64,000 nt of DNA from JABWAN01 sp041918175 (GTDB lineage Bacteria > Zhuqueibacterota > Zhuqueibacteria > Zhuqueibacterales > Zhuqueibacteraceae). The notes under the pieces are model-generated. The model was not told where the DNA came from and made no database searches. It saw only the letters and a program-made list of their open reading frames with translations. Numbering within the stretch: the stretch's first letter is position 1; every line of letters begins with the position of its first letter. The translations under genes were made by a program, and so were the position numbers. Below, piece after piece: positions 14,814-24,101 of this stretch. Location of the stretch: NCBI GenBank assembly GCA_041918175.1, contig JAYRWE010000089.1, positions 14,478 to 78,477 on the forward strand, written 5' to 3'.

Positions 14814-16982
14814 ATGACACGCACAATTTTCATCATCTTCTTGCTCTGTTTCATAACCACCGCCTTCGCGCAAAATACCGGAACGATTGCGGGACAAATT
14901 CTCGACGCGGAAACCAAGCAGCCGTTGCTCGGCGCGAATGTGTCGGTGCAAAAGACGTTGCTCGGCGCGAGCGCGGATGCAAACGGTCGCTTTCGCATAA
15001 CGCGCGTGCCCGAGGGTTTGCAGCAGGTGCAAATTTCCTATGTCGGCTATGGCACGCTCACGTTGCCAATAAAAGTGCAGCGCGATTCCGTTGTGGTGCT
15101 GAATGTGACGTTGCAGCCCGCGCCGATCACGTTCAATCAAGTCATCGTCACCGGCTCGCGCCAAGCGGAAGATCTCAACTTCGCCGCGAACAGTGTGAGC
15201 TTGATGTCAGCCGCTGAAATGCGCAAACGTGATCGCGTGCGCATCGATGAAGCGCTGCAAATCATTCCAGGCATCACGCAGGTGGGCGAGAACGTGAACA
15301 TTCGCGGCGGCGGCGGCTATAGCTTGCTAGGCTTGGGCGGCAGTCGCGTGCTGATGTTGATCGATGACGTGCCCGTGCTCACGAGCGATCTCGGTCGCGC
15401 GAATTGGGATATTCTGCCCGTGACCGAAGTGGAGCGTGTGGAAGTGTTGAAAGGCGCGGCCTCGGTGCTCTATGGCTCCGGCGGCATCAGCGGCATTGTG
15501 AACATCATCACGAAGCAGCCGAGCTCGGTTTCCAAATTTTCTTTTCGGCAAATCGGCGGACTTTACACGAGGCCTTCGGTGGCAGAGTGGGATTGGACCG
15601 ATCGCAGGTTGCATTACTATCGTTCGGACGCGAGCTATAGCAACACGTTTGGGCGCGTGGGCATTCGACTCGCAGCTTCGCGGCACGTGTCCACGAGTGA
15701 TCGGCAGAACGGCGATTTTCGTCGGTGGTATTTTACGGGCAAGTCCACGATCACTCTCGACGAGACTTCGAATCTCGCGCTCTTTCTCACGTACAGCCGC
15801 GATGCGCGCGGCTTCTTCGTGTTGTGGCGCGATCAAAATCACGCGCTCGAAACCACGCTCACCGATCGCATCAATGTCGATGGCGCGGCCGGTTCTTTAA
15901 TCTACAACAAAATATTTTCGCCCGTGCTTTCATTGAAAGCGCGCGCTTCTTACAACGCGCAGCTCATCGGCTTGCCGTTCAATCTTACGAAAGATTTTAA
16001 ACCCGCTTTGGGATTGAGCGGCGAAGTGCAAGCGAATTGGCTGCCGCACATCAATCACAACCTCACCGCGGGCATTGATTATCGCCGCGATATTGTCGAA
16101 GCGAAGTATTACGGCAAGCATCAAGGCGATGCGATCTCGCCGTATATTCAGGAAACGTGGAAGCTTTCGGGCATCTGGCAATTGAGCGCGGGCATGCGTT
16201 ACGATACATATGTGCTCGTGGGCGATTCGACCGAGTCGCAATTCAGCCCGAAGATCGGGTTCAGCTATAATCCGTTTGCGGGCACGATTCTGCGCGGCTC
16301 GTTCGGTCGCGGCTTTCGCGCGCCTTCGATTGCCGAACGGTTCAGCGTGAGCGATCGCGATGACAACGTGCAACTGCGCAGCAATCCCGCGTTGGAGCCG
16401 GAGCGTTCGACGTTGCTCGATTTCGGCGTGCGCCAAACCGTCGGCGAAAAAATCTCCGCGGAGGTGAGCGTATTTTCGAGCGACTATTTCGACGCCATTG
16501 AGTTGGTGCAAACCAATCCGCGCGCTTTGGAATTTCAACTGCGCAACACGCCGCGCACGCGCATTCAAGGTCTTGAAGCCGAGATCAAATTGAGTTTGTG
16601 GCGCGATCACTTCGGCCTGCTCGCAAACGCAACGTGGATGGATTCGCGCAGCCTCGCCGATGACGCCATCAGTCTTATTAAAAAAGATGATGCGCTGCCC
16701 TATCGCCCGCGCTTCATGGGCTTGCTCTCGCCCGCGCTCCGCGTGGGCCCGTGGACGCTCGAAGGTGATTTTCGCTATGTCACGCGCGCGGAGCGCGTCT
16801 CGTTCTTTCCCAACTATGTGCGCGTGCCGCAAAAAGTTTTTAATCTCCGCGCGCGGTATCAATGGCAAAACTTCAACGTGCAATTGCAGGTGAAGAACCT
16901 TGCGAATTACAACTATACGATTGTCGAGCAAAATCTTGAGGAGATTCGTAACTTCTCGCTGTCGCTCTCGGGCGAGTTTTAA
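14814..16982 (+). CDS. TonB-dependent outer-membrane receptor
   Basis: The 722-residue mature-type receptor starts MTRTIFIIFLLCFITTAFAQ, a clear Sec signal peptide. A carboxypeptidase-like regulatory domain follows (TIAGQILDAETKQPLLGANV.. to about residue 115), then the plug (about 120-240, with IDEALQIIPGITQVGENVNIRG and EVLKGAASVLYGSGGISGIVN) and a 22-strand-type barrel ending in Phe (..LSLSGEF). The plug's LYGS.AISGIVNI-like motif is standard. The frame is open back to the ATG at 14652, but the added 54 codons are a 116-bp repeat and would bury the signal peptide, so 14814 is preferred. The substrate is unknown; no siderophore or vitamin gene lies next to it, and the coupled lipoprotein may be its partner. 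Confidence 0.93.
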   Translation: MTRTIFIIFLLCFITTAFAQNTGTIAGQILDAETKQPLLGANVSVQKTLLGASADANGRFRITRVPEGLQQVQISYVGYGTLTLPIKVQRDSVVVLNVTLQPAPITFNQVIVTGSRQAEDLNFAANSVSLMSAAEMRKRDRVRIDEALQIIPGITQVGENVNIRGGGGYSLLGLGGSRVLMLIDDVPVLTSDLGRANWDILPVTEVERVEVLKGAASVLYGSGGISGIVNIITKQPSSVSKFSFRQIGGLYTRPSVAEWDWTDRRLHYYRSDASYSNTFGRVGIRLAASRHVSTSDRQNGDFRRWYFTGKSTITLDETSNLALFLTYSRDARGFFVLWRDQNHALETTLTDRINVDGAAGSLIYNKIFSPVLSLKARASYNAQLIGLPFNLTKDFKPALGLSGEVQANWLPHINHNLTAGIDYRRDIVEAKYYGKHQGDAISPYIQETWKLSGIWQLSAGMRYDTYVLVGDSTESQFSPKIGFSYNPFAGTILRGSFGRGFRAPSIAERFSVSDRDDNVQLRSNPALEPERSTLLDFGVRQTVGEKISAEVSVFSSDYFDAIELVQTNPRALEFQLRNTPRTRIQGLEAEIKLSLWRDHFGLLANATWMDSRSLADDAISLIKKDDALPYRPRFMGLLSPALRVGPWTLEGDFRYVTRAERVSFFPNYVRVPQKVFNLRARYQWQNFNVQLQVKNLANYNYTIVEQNLEEIRNFSLSLSGEF

Positions 16983-17016
16983 GCAAGCACAAATGAATTT
17001 AAAGCGAGAGCTTTTT

Positions 17017-17086
17017 GTAAGCGGATTGAACGAATGCAGCGGATAAAGCTTTTGTTGTATCCGTCATATTCGAAAAATCCGCTTAC
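17017..17086. terminator. Extended 70-base hairpin downstream of the TonB receptor
   Basis: Outer arms GTAAGCGGATT (17017-17027) and AATCCGCTTAC (17076-17086) pair perfectly. The inner segments CGAATGCAGCGGATA and TATCCGTCATATTCG pair with few mismatches around an A/T-rich loop. It could terminate the receptor transcript or be a palindromic mobile repeat; there is no clear T-run after it. Confidence 0.55.
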
Positions 17087-17167
17087 AGCCAGCTTTGCGC
17101 TTTTGCTCTCGGTGGCTAAAATTTATGTTGCGCGATTGTTTTGAAAGACTAAATTCGGAGGGCCGGA

Positions 17168-18232
17168 ATGAGGAAGAAAGAGCCGCAGCTCAAAGATCTC
17201 TTCTTCAAAGACGTGACGCAAAATTACGCGCGCGAAATTCTCGACCTGTTGCAGCTTCGCGGCGAGTACGAAGTGCTCGACGCGGAGCGCAATAAAGAGT
17301 TGATCGTGCGACGTAGGGAGAGCGACCAAGTTTTGCGCGTGCGCATTGGCGGCAAGGTTTATCTGTTTCACTTGGAGTTTATCAGCCGCTATTCTCGGCG
17401 CGAGGTGCGCAAGGCCTACGGTTTCGGCGGCGCGCTCACGGCGAAACACAACTGCGACGTGATCACAGTGCTGGTCGTGTTGAAGCCGCCTGCGCGCCCG
17501 CGAACGAGTCTCGGTTACTATGAGATCGCGCCGTTGGGAGATGCACTCAATCAACACGGGTTTGTGGCGATTGACGTCTCGGCGTTGCGCGCTAGAATTC
17601 TCGCCGGCGACAAGGGGCTGATCGGTTTGGTGCCGATCCTGCCGGAAATATCAAAGCGTGTGGATAAAAAGCTCTTGGCGCGTCAGCGCGAATTGATTCG
17701 CAGCGTGGATGATCCCAAACGTCGCGCCGAGTTGTCGTTGTATACGATCGCTTTCAACAAACCGCATTTCGGCATTTCCTTTTTGCAAAAGTATTTTCAG
17801 GAGGTCAAGCATATGTCACTGTACGAAGAACTTTTGAGCGTGCCGATCTTCGGCGATGTTTTCAAACAACGCACGCGCGAGGCCGAACGCAAAGCCGCAC
17901 AAGAAGCGCGGGACAAGGCATGGTCCGAGGCGTGGACCGAAGCGTGGGAAGAAGCTTCCGTTAAAGGAGAAAAGCGTGGAGAAAAGCGTGGAGAAAAGCG
18001 CGGAGAAAAGAAGGGGAAAACGGAAGCCCTACAAGACACGGTCCTCCAAATCTTAAAAACTCGTTTTGGTCCGGTTAATGGTCAAATCGAACAAAAATTA
18101 AGGGCGTCGAATGAGCCGCGACTGCTCAAGCGTGCGGTGCAGCTTGCGGTGCAAGCCTCTTCATTGCAAGAGTTCAAAAACAATTTCCCCAAACCGGCAA
18201 ATGCTCCTCGCAAGCGCGCTGCCGCGCGTTGA
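17168..18232 (+). CDS. Rpn/PD-(D/E)XK nuclease-family transposase-like protein with DUF4351-like tail
   Basis: The 354-residue protein resembles the Rpn (recombination-promoting nuclease, YhgA-like) group. An N-terminal nuclease-like domain spans about residues 1-130 (KDLFFKDVTQNY; RVRIGGKVYLFHLEF as the likely E-x-K-type core; AYGFGGAL). A charged Lys/Glu-rich linker with four GEKR-type repeats (about 267-283) is followed by a DUF4351-like helical end (VLQILKTRFGPVNGQIEQKL ... SLQEFKNN). GGAGGG precedes the ATG. Such proteins are often multi-copy and tied to recombination or phage response; a relative lies at 27558-28421. Function here is not proven. Confidence 0.7.
   Translation: MRKKEPQLKDLFFKDVTQNYAREILDLLQLRGEYEVLDAERNKELIVRRRESDQVLRVRIGGKVYLFHLEFISRYSRREVRKAYGFGGALTAKHNCDVITVLVVLKPPARPRTSLGYYEIAPLGDALNQHGFVAIDVSALRARILAGDKGLIGLVPILPEISKRVDKKLLARQRELIRSVDDPKRRAELSLYTIAFNKPHFGISFLQKYFQEVKHMSLYEELLSVPIFGDVFKQRTREAERKAAQEARDKAWSEAWTEAWEEASVKGEKRGEKRGEKRGEKKGKTEALQDTVLQILKTRFGPVNGQIEQKLRASNEPRLLKRAVQLAVQASSLQEFKNNFPKPANAPRKRAAAR
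17966..18013 (+). repeat. Four tandem 12-base units inside the Rpn-like gene
   Basis: Units of GGAGAAAAGCGT type (the last ends in AAG) encode GEKR GEKR GEKR GEKK. The 12-base period keeps the frame, so gain or loss of units would change linker length without inactivating the protein. Confidence 0.85.
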
Positions 18233-18255
18233 ATCTCTTATCTCGAAAACTGCGC

Positions 18256-19254
18256 ATGCCTCGCTCACGCCTTTGTGCTTTCGTTGTGGCGCTGCTCGCC
18301 TTGCAAGCATGCGACACCGCGCCACAGTTTGAAGTCCCCAACACGACCGGCATGCGCTGGTTCAAAGGCAATACGCACGCGCACACGACGATGAGCGACG
18401 GCGACTCTCCGCCCGAAGCCGTGGCGCGATGGTATAAAGCCCATGGCTATTCCTTTCTTGTTCTCTCCGATCACAATGTCTTCACCGACCCGACTGATTT
18501 ATCCGCGTTACAAGACTCGTCTTTTCTTTTAATCCCCGGCGAAGAAGTCACGGCAAAATTTCGCGACAAGCCCGTGCATGTGAATGCCTTGAACGTGCCG
18601 CGCGTGATCGCGCCGCAAAGCGATAGTACGCTTGTGGGCACGATTCAAAAGAACGTGGATGCGATACGCAGCGTCAATGCCGTTCCGCATATCAATCATC
18701 CCAATTTTAGATGGGCGTTTCATCAGCGCGAGCTTCTGCAAGTGCGCAACGACAAGCTGCTCGAAATTTTCAACGGTCATCCGCTTGTTCATAATTTGGG
18801 CGGCGGCGGTTGGCCGAGCATGGAGCAAGTGTGGGATCATCTTCTCACCGCGGGCAAGCGCGTGTATGGCATCGCAGTGGATGATGCGCATCATTTTCAA
18901 GACGAGTTCGCCGCGGAGCGCTCGAATCCTGGGCGCGGGTGGGTGGTCGTGAAAGCGCGCGCATTGGAGGCGCGAGCGATGGTGGAAAGTTTGGAGGCCG
19001 GGCTGTTTTATGCGAGCACCGGCGTGGTGCTGCAAGACATTATTATTACGCCGCGTAGCATAAGCATTCACATTCAGCCCGAGGGCGATTTTAAATATCG
19101 CGCAGAGTTTCTCGGCACACACGGCACAGTGTTGCATGTTTCCGAAAGCAATCCCGCCGTGTTTGAATTGCGATCGCAAGAGAATTATGTGCGCGCGAAA
19201 GTTTATGACTCCGCCGGTCGCGTCGCGTGGGTACAGCCGGTGTTTGTGAAATAG
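18256..19254 (+). CDS. PHP-domain metallohydrolase lipoprotein (CehA/McbA type)
   Basis: The 332-residue protein begins MPRSRLCAFVVALLALQAC, a lipoprotein signal with lipobox LQAC. A PHP-type phosphoesterase domain follows: FKGNTHAHTTMSDGDSPP (first His cluster), LVLSDHNVF (Asp-His), PGEEVT (Glu), PHINHPNF (His pair) and GIAVDDAHH near the end of the metal site. Members of the CehA/McbA group are periplasmic or secreted and cleave phosphoester or carbamate-like bonds. ATG 18256 was chosen over the TTG at 18229 because it gives the better n-region, although TTG would overlap the previous stop. The final 90 residues form a beta domain (CehA-like tail). Confidence 0.85.
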   Translation: MPRSRLCAFVVALLALQACDTAPQFEVPNTTGMRWFKGNTHAHTTMSDGDSPPEAVARWYKAHGYSFLVLSDHNVFTDPTDLSALQDSSFLLIPGEEVTAKFRDKPVHVNALNVPRVIAPQSDSTLVGTIQKNVDAIRSVNAVPHINHPNFRWAFHQRELLQVRNDKLLEIFNGHPLVHNLGGGGWPSMEQVWDHLLTAGKRVYGIAVDDAHHFQDEFAAERSNPGRGWVVVKARALEARAMVESLEAGLFYASTGVVLQDIIITPRSISIHIQPEGDFKYRAEFLGTHGTVLHVSESNPAVFELRSQENYVRAKVYDSAGRVAWVQPVFVK

Positions 19255-19391
19255 TTGCAGCGACAAAATAATATTGTACCCGCGAATCGTCAAAATTTCG
19301 ATGCTCACTCCCAAGCGCTTGTGTTTGGAATGCTAACACTCAGACCTCTCCGCTTTGACATGATCATGTCGTTTCATTCGTTGCCCCTGCC

Positions 19392-19420
19392 TTGACATTC
19401 CCCCATCTTTTCTTTATTCT
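19392..19420 (+). promoter_or_regulatory. Sigma-70-type promoter upstream of the DUF3800 gene
   Basis: TTGACA (19392-19397), a 17-base spacer and TATTCT (19415-19420) form a near-consensus promoter. The 333-base gap 19255-19587 holds this promoter and no other gene or repeat that I can see. Confidence 0.7.
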
Positions 19421-19587
19421 CTTCGCCACTTTTTAAACTACTCGGCTGCGCACTCACACGGGAGCACTTCCTATGCGATATGCAGGCTTTTGTTACGCGC
19501 GACAAAGTGACGTCTCGTGGTCCCCACTTTAATACCGAAAATGGAATAAACCAACGGCTAGCCCGATTCATTTATCGCACTCAAAAT

Positions 19588-20427
19588 ATGAATTCCTTTT
19601 CTGCAGCTTTTGATTTTTCAAGACCGACCAGCTTCGAAGAGAAATATCGGTTGTATATTGACGAATCCGGCGATCATGTTTTTCGCGAAGTAACTGAAAT
19701 ACAACATCGCTTTTTGTGTTTGCTGGGATGCTGGTTTCGCAATCGCAATTACTTGCTGTTTCATGCTGCACTCGAATCTTTAAAGGCGCGATACTTCCCT
19801 CATCATCCGGATGAGCCGGTTGTTTTACATCGCGAGGATATTGTCAACGCACGCGGTGCATTCAGAGCTTTACTAAATGCTCAGATCCGGCGCAACTTTG
19901 ATGATGACCTCATCCAAAGTCTTCGAGTAGCAGATTTTCGCATAGTGGCGGTTGTGATCGACAAAGCGGCTTTGCGGCAATCTTATGGCGAAGCGGCAGC
20001 GGATCCTTATCTCCTTGGGCTTGGATTTTTACTTCAACGCTATGTAGGTTATCTCAATCATAGTAATCGCATTGGCGATGTGATGGCAGAAGCCCGAGGA
20101 GGCAAAGAGGATCGCAGGCTCAAAAAGTCTTATGTTCACGTTTATGAGCGCGGCGTCTGGATGACTGGCGGACATGTCTTTCAAGCGGGGTTGAGCTCTC
20201 GCGAAATCAAGCTAAAAACAAAACAAGCAAATATTGCCGGCCTGCAGTTGTCCGACTTGCTCGCCCACCCCGTCAAACAATGGGTATTACAAAAGTATGG
20301 TCTATGGGAAGGAGCGCTTCCGCCTTTCTCGATGCGGCTTATGGAGGTCGTTGTCGAAAAATTTAATTGCCACCTTTATGACGGAAGAGTAGAAGGTTAT
20401 GGCTATGTGCTTTATCCAAAAAAATAA
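19588..20427 (+). CDS. DUF3800 protein (RNase H-like fold, unknown function)
   Basis: The 279-residue protein shows the DUF3800 signature: an N-terminal strand YRLYIDESGDHVF, then a pattern of strands and helices (PVVLHREDIVNARGAFRALL, FRIVAVVIDKAAL), and the acidic/polar end GLQLSDLLAHPVKQW. The Asp residues in IDESG and in LQLSDLLA are the expected metal ligands of an RNase H-like fold. Such genes are often near defence or mobile genes, without an agreed role. ATG 19588 was selected because the family begins close to FEEKYRLYIDESG; an upstream ATG at 19480 would add 36 residues of no known similarity, and cannot be excluded. Confidence 0.82.
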   Translation: MNSFSAAFDFSRPTSFEEKYRLYIDESGDHVFREVTEIQHRFLCLLGCWFRNRNYLLFHAALESLKARYFPHHPDEPVVLHREDIVNARGAFRALLNAQIRRNFDDDLIQSLRVADFRIVAVVIDKAALRQSYGEAAADPYLLGLGFLLQRYVGYLNHSNRIGDVMAEARGGKEDRRLKKSYVHVYERGVWMTGGHVFQAGLSSREIKLKTKQANIAGLQLSDLLAHPVKQWVLQKYGLWEGALPPFSMRLMEVVVEKFNCHLYDGRVEGYGYVLYPKK

Positions 20428-20450
20428 GGGAGCCTCAAAGAGACTCCCTT
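20426..20450 (+). terminator. Short hairpin overlapping the DUF3800 stop codon
   Basis: AAGGGAG (20426-20432) and CTCCCTT (20444-20450) pair, with CTC/GAG inside. A second small hairpin CGCCC/GGGCG follows at about 20456. There is no long T-run, so it is a weak terminator or a processing stem. Confidence 0.45.
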
Positions 20451-20568
20451 ACGCTCGCCCATACGGGCGATCCAACTCCGCTTAACGGATTGTCATTAGA
20501 ATAAGATATTTTTCGAAAATTGCAAGCCCCAATTTCTGCTCAAAAATCTCTGGAAAGGAGCATGACTC

Positions 20569-23500
20569 ATGCGTAACACCTCGCGTTTTTTTAAAACTGC
20601 TATTCTAATCGGCTTCATCAGCTTGCTTCCCGTGAATAGTTTTGCGAGCGCATTCGCTCGGTTTGACACCACCAAAGCCGACACCTCCAAAAAGAAAACG
20701 CCAGCCAAAGAGCGCGACCTCCCGCTCAAGGCCGAACGCACGATTGCTTTCAACACGAAAGAAGTCACGTGGATGTCGCTCGACGTTGCGCCCGACAACA
20801 AGAGCATCGTGTTCGAACTGCTCGGCGATTTGTATACGCTGCCCATTACCGGCGGCAAGGCCACGCGCATCACGAGCGGGCTTGCGCTCGACACGCAGCC
20901 GCGCTATTCGCCGGACGGCAAACGCATTGTGTTCGTGAGCGATCGCACGGGCAATGAAAATCTCTGGCTGCTCGAAACGAGCAAGAGTACCAACGACACG
21001 ACCGCCGCGGTGGATTCCACGGGTTTGAAGCAACTGACCAAAGGGCCGGGCAACACATATGCTTCACCCGAATGGACGCCAGACGGCAATTATATCATCG
21101 CGTCAAAACTCACGAGCGGCCTCGGCGTGAATCATTTGTGGATGTATCATGTTGAAGGCGGCAGCGGCGTTGATCTCACGGCAAAAGAGAAAGAGCGCAA
21201 TGCCATCGGCGCGGCGTTTGGCGCGGATGGGCGTTACATTTATATTGCCACGAAAATCGGCCGCTGGGGTTATGATTTGCGCTCGCTCGATTTTCAAATC
21301 GCATTGTATGATCGCGACAACGGCAAAGTTTTTCCGCTCACCGGCCAAGTTGGCGGCGGCGTGCGGCCTGCGGTTTCGCCCGACAGCAAGTGGCTCGTGT
21401 ATGCTTCGCGCTCGGATGCGAAGACCGGTTATCGTTTGCGCAATCTTGAAAGCGGCGCGGAGCAATGGCTCGCATATCCCGTGCAGCGTGATGATCAAGA
21501 GTCGCGCTTCACACGCGATTTCATGCCCGGCTATTCTTTCATGCCCGACGGCAAAGCGATTGTGACTTCAATTGACGGCAAGTTGTATCGCGTGGAAGTG
21601 CCCAGCGGCGCGCGCACGGAGATTCCTTTTGAAGTCGAGGTCGCGCTCGCTGTCGGCCCCAAAGTTTATTTCGAAACGCCGGTGGAAGACGGGCCGGTGA
21701 AAATTCGACAAGTGCGTTGGCCGCGCATCTCGCCGGATGGCACAAAGCTCGCGTTTGTGGCGCTGCATACGTTATACGTGCGCGATCTCGCCACGAACAC
21801 GAACACGCGCATTGCCGAGATGCCGAAAGGCACGGGCCAATTTGCGCCCGCGTGGAGTGCGGATAACAAATGGCTCGCGTTCGTCACGTGGTCGGAAGCA
21901 GAAGGCGGTCATGTTTATAAAGTCGCCACCACGCCGCGTGCCGTGCCGCAAAAATTGAGCACGATCGCGGCGTTTTATGATGATCCGTTTTGGACGCCGG
22001 ATGGTAAAGAAGTGATCGTGAGCAAAGGCCCGTGGCAACAACGCCGTGCATATGGCAACGGCAGCGGTTTCGGACAAGGCATGGAACTCGTGCGCATTCC
22101 CGCAGCGGGTGGCGCTTCTATTCGCATTGCTCCGCTTCGCGGCGTGACGCCGCACTTTGCCGACAAGCCCGATCGCATCTACGTGTATGAAGGCGAAGAA
22201 GGTTTGATCTCGATGCGCCTTGACGGCACCGATCGCCGCGTGCATGTGAAAGTCACGGGCACGATGCCGTACTTCGGCGGCGAGAAGCCGTTGCCCGCGG
22301 ATGAAGTGATCATGGCGAGCGACGGCGAACATGCGCTGGTGCTCGCACAGAATCAGCTTTATCACATCATCGTACCGCAAATCGGTGAAGAGCCGCCCAC
22401 GATTTCGGTGATGGATCCTGCGAGCGCAGCGTTTCCCGCGAAGAAGCTTTCGAGCATTGGCGCGTCGTTCATGAGCTTTGGGCCTGGCGCGAAAGAAGCG
22501 GTGTGGGCGTTGGGCAACACGGTGTTTCGTTATAATTTTGCAGCCGCAAAAGCGTTTGAAGACTCCTTGAAGAAAGGAGCCCAAAAAGAAAACGAGGATA
22601 AAAAGAAAGAGGAAGAAAAAACGTATGAGCCGAAACGCATTGTCATCAACCTCGAAGCGCCGCGCGTAAAAGGAACGGGCACAATCGTGTTACGCGGCGG
22701 ACGCATTCTCACAATGACGCCCGACGCAGCGAACAACGGTATCATTGAAAACGGCGCAGTGGTGATTAAAGATAATCGCATCATAAAAGTCGGCGCGAGC
22801 GCGGAGATCGCAACGCCGCCGGGTGCGCGCGAGATTGACGCGAGCGGCAAAACTTTGCTCCCCGGTTTCGTGGATACGCACGCGCACATGTGGCCGGCGT
22901 GGGGCGTGCATCGCGGCGTGGTGTGGGAATATCTCGCGAACCTTGCCTATGGCGTGCTCACCACGCGCGATCCGCAAACCGGCACGACTGACGTGCTCAC
23001 ATACAGCGATCTCGTCGAAACCGGTGATCTCATTGGCCCGCGCGTGTTTTATACCGCGCCCGGTGTGTTTACCATCGAGCAAATCAAAAGCCTGAAAGAT
23101 GCGCAGCGCGTGATGGAACGCTACGCAGATTATTATCACACCAACACGCTCAAGCAATACGTGGCCGGTGATCGCAATGTGCGGCAGTGGATCATCATGG
23201 CCGCGAAAGAGAAGAAGATCATGCCCACCACCGAAGGCGCGCTCGATATGAAGCTCGATCTCACGCAGATCATTGACGGCTATTCCGGTCATGAGCACGC
23301 GCTGCCGATTCCGCCGTTGTACAACGACGTGGTGCAATTGCTCACGCAAACGGAAACGTTTTACACGCCCACGTTGCTCGTTTCATACGGCGGCCCGTTC
23401 GCGGAAAATTTTTATTACACGAATACCGAAGTGCATGACGACGCGAAGTTGCGGCGCTTCATGCCGCATGTGGATATTGATCAAGCCACACGGCGGCGCT

Positions 23501-23922
23501 CATGGTTTCGTGAAGACGAGCACGTGTTCAAGCTGCACGCGGAGCAAGCAAAGAAGGTCGTCGAAGCCGGCGGCAAAGTTTGCATCGGCGGGCATGGCCA
23601 ATTGCAGGGCCTCGGCTATCATTGGGAATTGTGGTCCGTGCAATCCGGCGGCATGTCGAATTTCGATGCGCTGCGTTGCGCCACGATCTTTGGCGCGCAG
23701 GCGATTGGTTTCGAAAAAGATTTGGGTTCAATCACCGAAGGCAAGCTCGCCGATATTCTCGTGCTCGACCGCAACCCGCTCGAAAACATTCGCAACACCA
23801 ATTCGCTGCGCTATGTGATGAAGAACGGCTTGCTGTACAACGCTGAAACGCTCGATCAAATTTGGCCGGTGGAGAAGAAGATGGCGAAGCTGTATTGGGA
23901 AGGAGAAGAGCCGGCGAAGTGA
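20569..23922 (+). CDS. Secreted amidohydrolase fused to an N-terminal TolB-like beta-propeller
   Basis: The 1117-residue protein has a signal peptide (about residues 1-27: FFKTAILIGFISLLPVNSFASA), then PD40/TolB-like propeller repeats (for example PRYSPDGKRIVFVSDRTG, ASPEWTPDGNYIIASKL, PAVSPDSKWLVYASRSD, APAWSADNKWLAFVTW) over about residues 60-670. A Lys/Glu-rich linker (EDKKKEEEKTYEP, about 675-690) leads to an amidohydrolase domain. That domain starts GTIVLRGGRILTM, has metal ligands in GFVDTHAHMWP, a later EGALDM/GHEHALP region, and closes with GSITEGKLADILVLDRNPL. Such fusions act in the periplasm; the substrate is probably a peptide or amide but cannot be named. GGAAAGGAG precedes the ATG. 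Confidence 0.9.
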   Translation: MRNTSRFFKTAILIGFISLLPVNSFASAFARFDTTKADTSKKKTPAKERDLPLKAERTIAFNTKEVTWMSLDVAPDNKSIVFELLGDLYTLPITGGKATRITSGLALDTQPRYSPDGKRIVFVSDRTGNENLWLLETSKSTNDTTAAVDSTGLKQLTKGPGNTYASPEWTPDGNYIIASKLTSGLGVNHLWMYHVEGGSGVDLTAKEKERNAIGAAFGADGRYIYIATKIGRWGYDLRSLDFQIALYDRDNGKVFPLTGQVGGGVRPAVSPDSKWLVYASRSDAKTGYRLRNLESGAEQWLAYPVQRDDQESRFTRDFMPGYSFMPDGKAIVTSIDGKLYRVEVPSGARTEIPFEVEVALAVGPKVYFETPVEDGPVKIRQVRWPRISPDGTKLAFVALHTLYVRDLATNTNTRIAEMPKGTGQFAPAWSADNKWLAFVTWSEAEGGHVYKVATTPRAVPQKLSTIAAFYDDPFWTPDGKEVIVSKGPWQQRRAYGNGSGFGQGMELVRIPAAGGASIRIAPLRGVTPHFADKPDRIYVYEGEEGLISMRLDGTDRRVHVKVTGTMPYFGGEKPLPADEVIMASDGEHALVLAQNQLYHIIVPQIGEEPPTISVMDPASAAFPAKKLSSIGASFMSFGPGAKEAVWALGNTVFRYNFAAAKAFEDSLKKGAQKENEDKKKEEEKTYEPKRIVINLEAPRVKGTGTIVLRGGRILTMTPDAANNGIIENGAVVIKDNRIIKVGASAEIATPPGAREIDASGKTLLPGFVDTHAHMWPAWGVHRGVVWEYLANLAYGVLTTRDPQTGTTDVLTYSDLVETGDLIGPRVFYTAPGVFTIEQIKSLKDAQRVMERYADYYHTNTLKQYVAGDRNVRQWIIMAAKEKKIMPTTEGALDMKLDLTQIIDGYSGHEHALPIPPLYNDVVQLLTQTETFYTPTLLVSYGGPFAENFYYTNTEVHDDAKLRRFMPHVDIDQATRRRSWFREDEHVFKLHAEQAKKVVEAGGKVCIGGHGQLQGLGYHWELWSVQSGGMSNFDALRCATIFGAQAIGFEKDLGSITEGKLADILVLDRNPLENIRNTNSLRYVMKNGLLYNAETLDQIWPVEKKMAKLYWEGEEPAK

Positions 23923-23939
23923 TATGATCATGCCATAGC

Positions 23940-23966
23940 CTTGCGAAGGTTTAGAGCCTTCGCAAG
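23940..23966 (+). terminator. Hairpin downstream of the amidohydrolase
   Basis: CTTGCGAAGG (23940-23949) and CCTTCGCAAG (23957-23966) form a perfect 10-bp stem with a 7-base loop, 17 bases after the stop codon. The following T-run is short (ATCTTATT). Confidence 0.6.
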
Positions 23967-24101
23967 ATCTTATTGCAAAGCACAAAATCGTTGTTTGCAA
24001 ATGCAAATGCCCTCAAGTATATTTGCGTAGACACATAACTGGGCAGCTATCAAATAAATAAACGTTTTTGATTCACGCAGGAATATAACGCGGGAGACAG
24101 T

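Noticed and set aside
19091..19339. Minus-strand small open frame at the end of the PHP gene
   Set aside because: Overlaps the PHP coding end and has no start signal or similarity.
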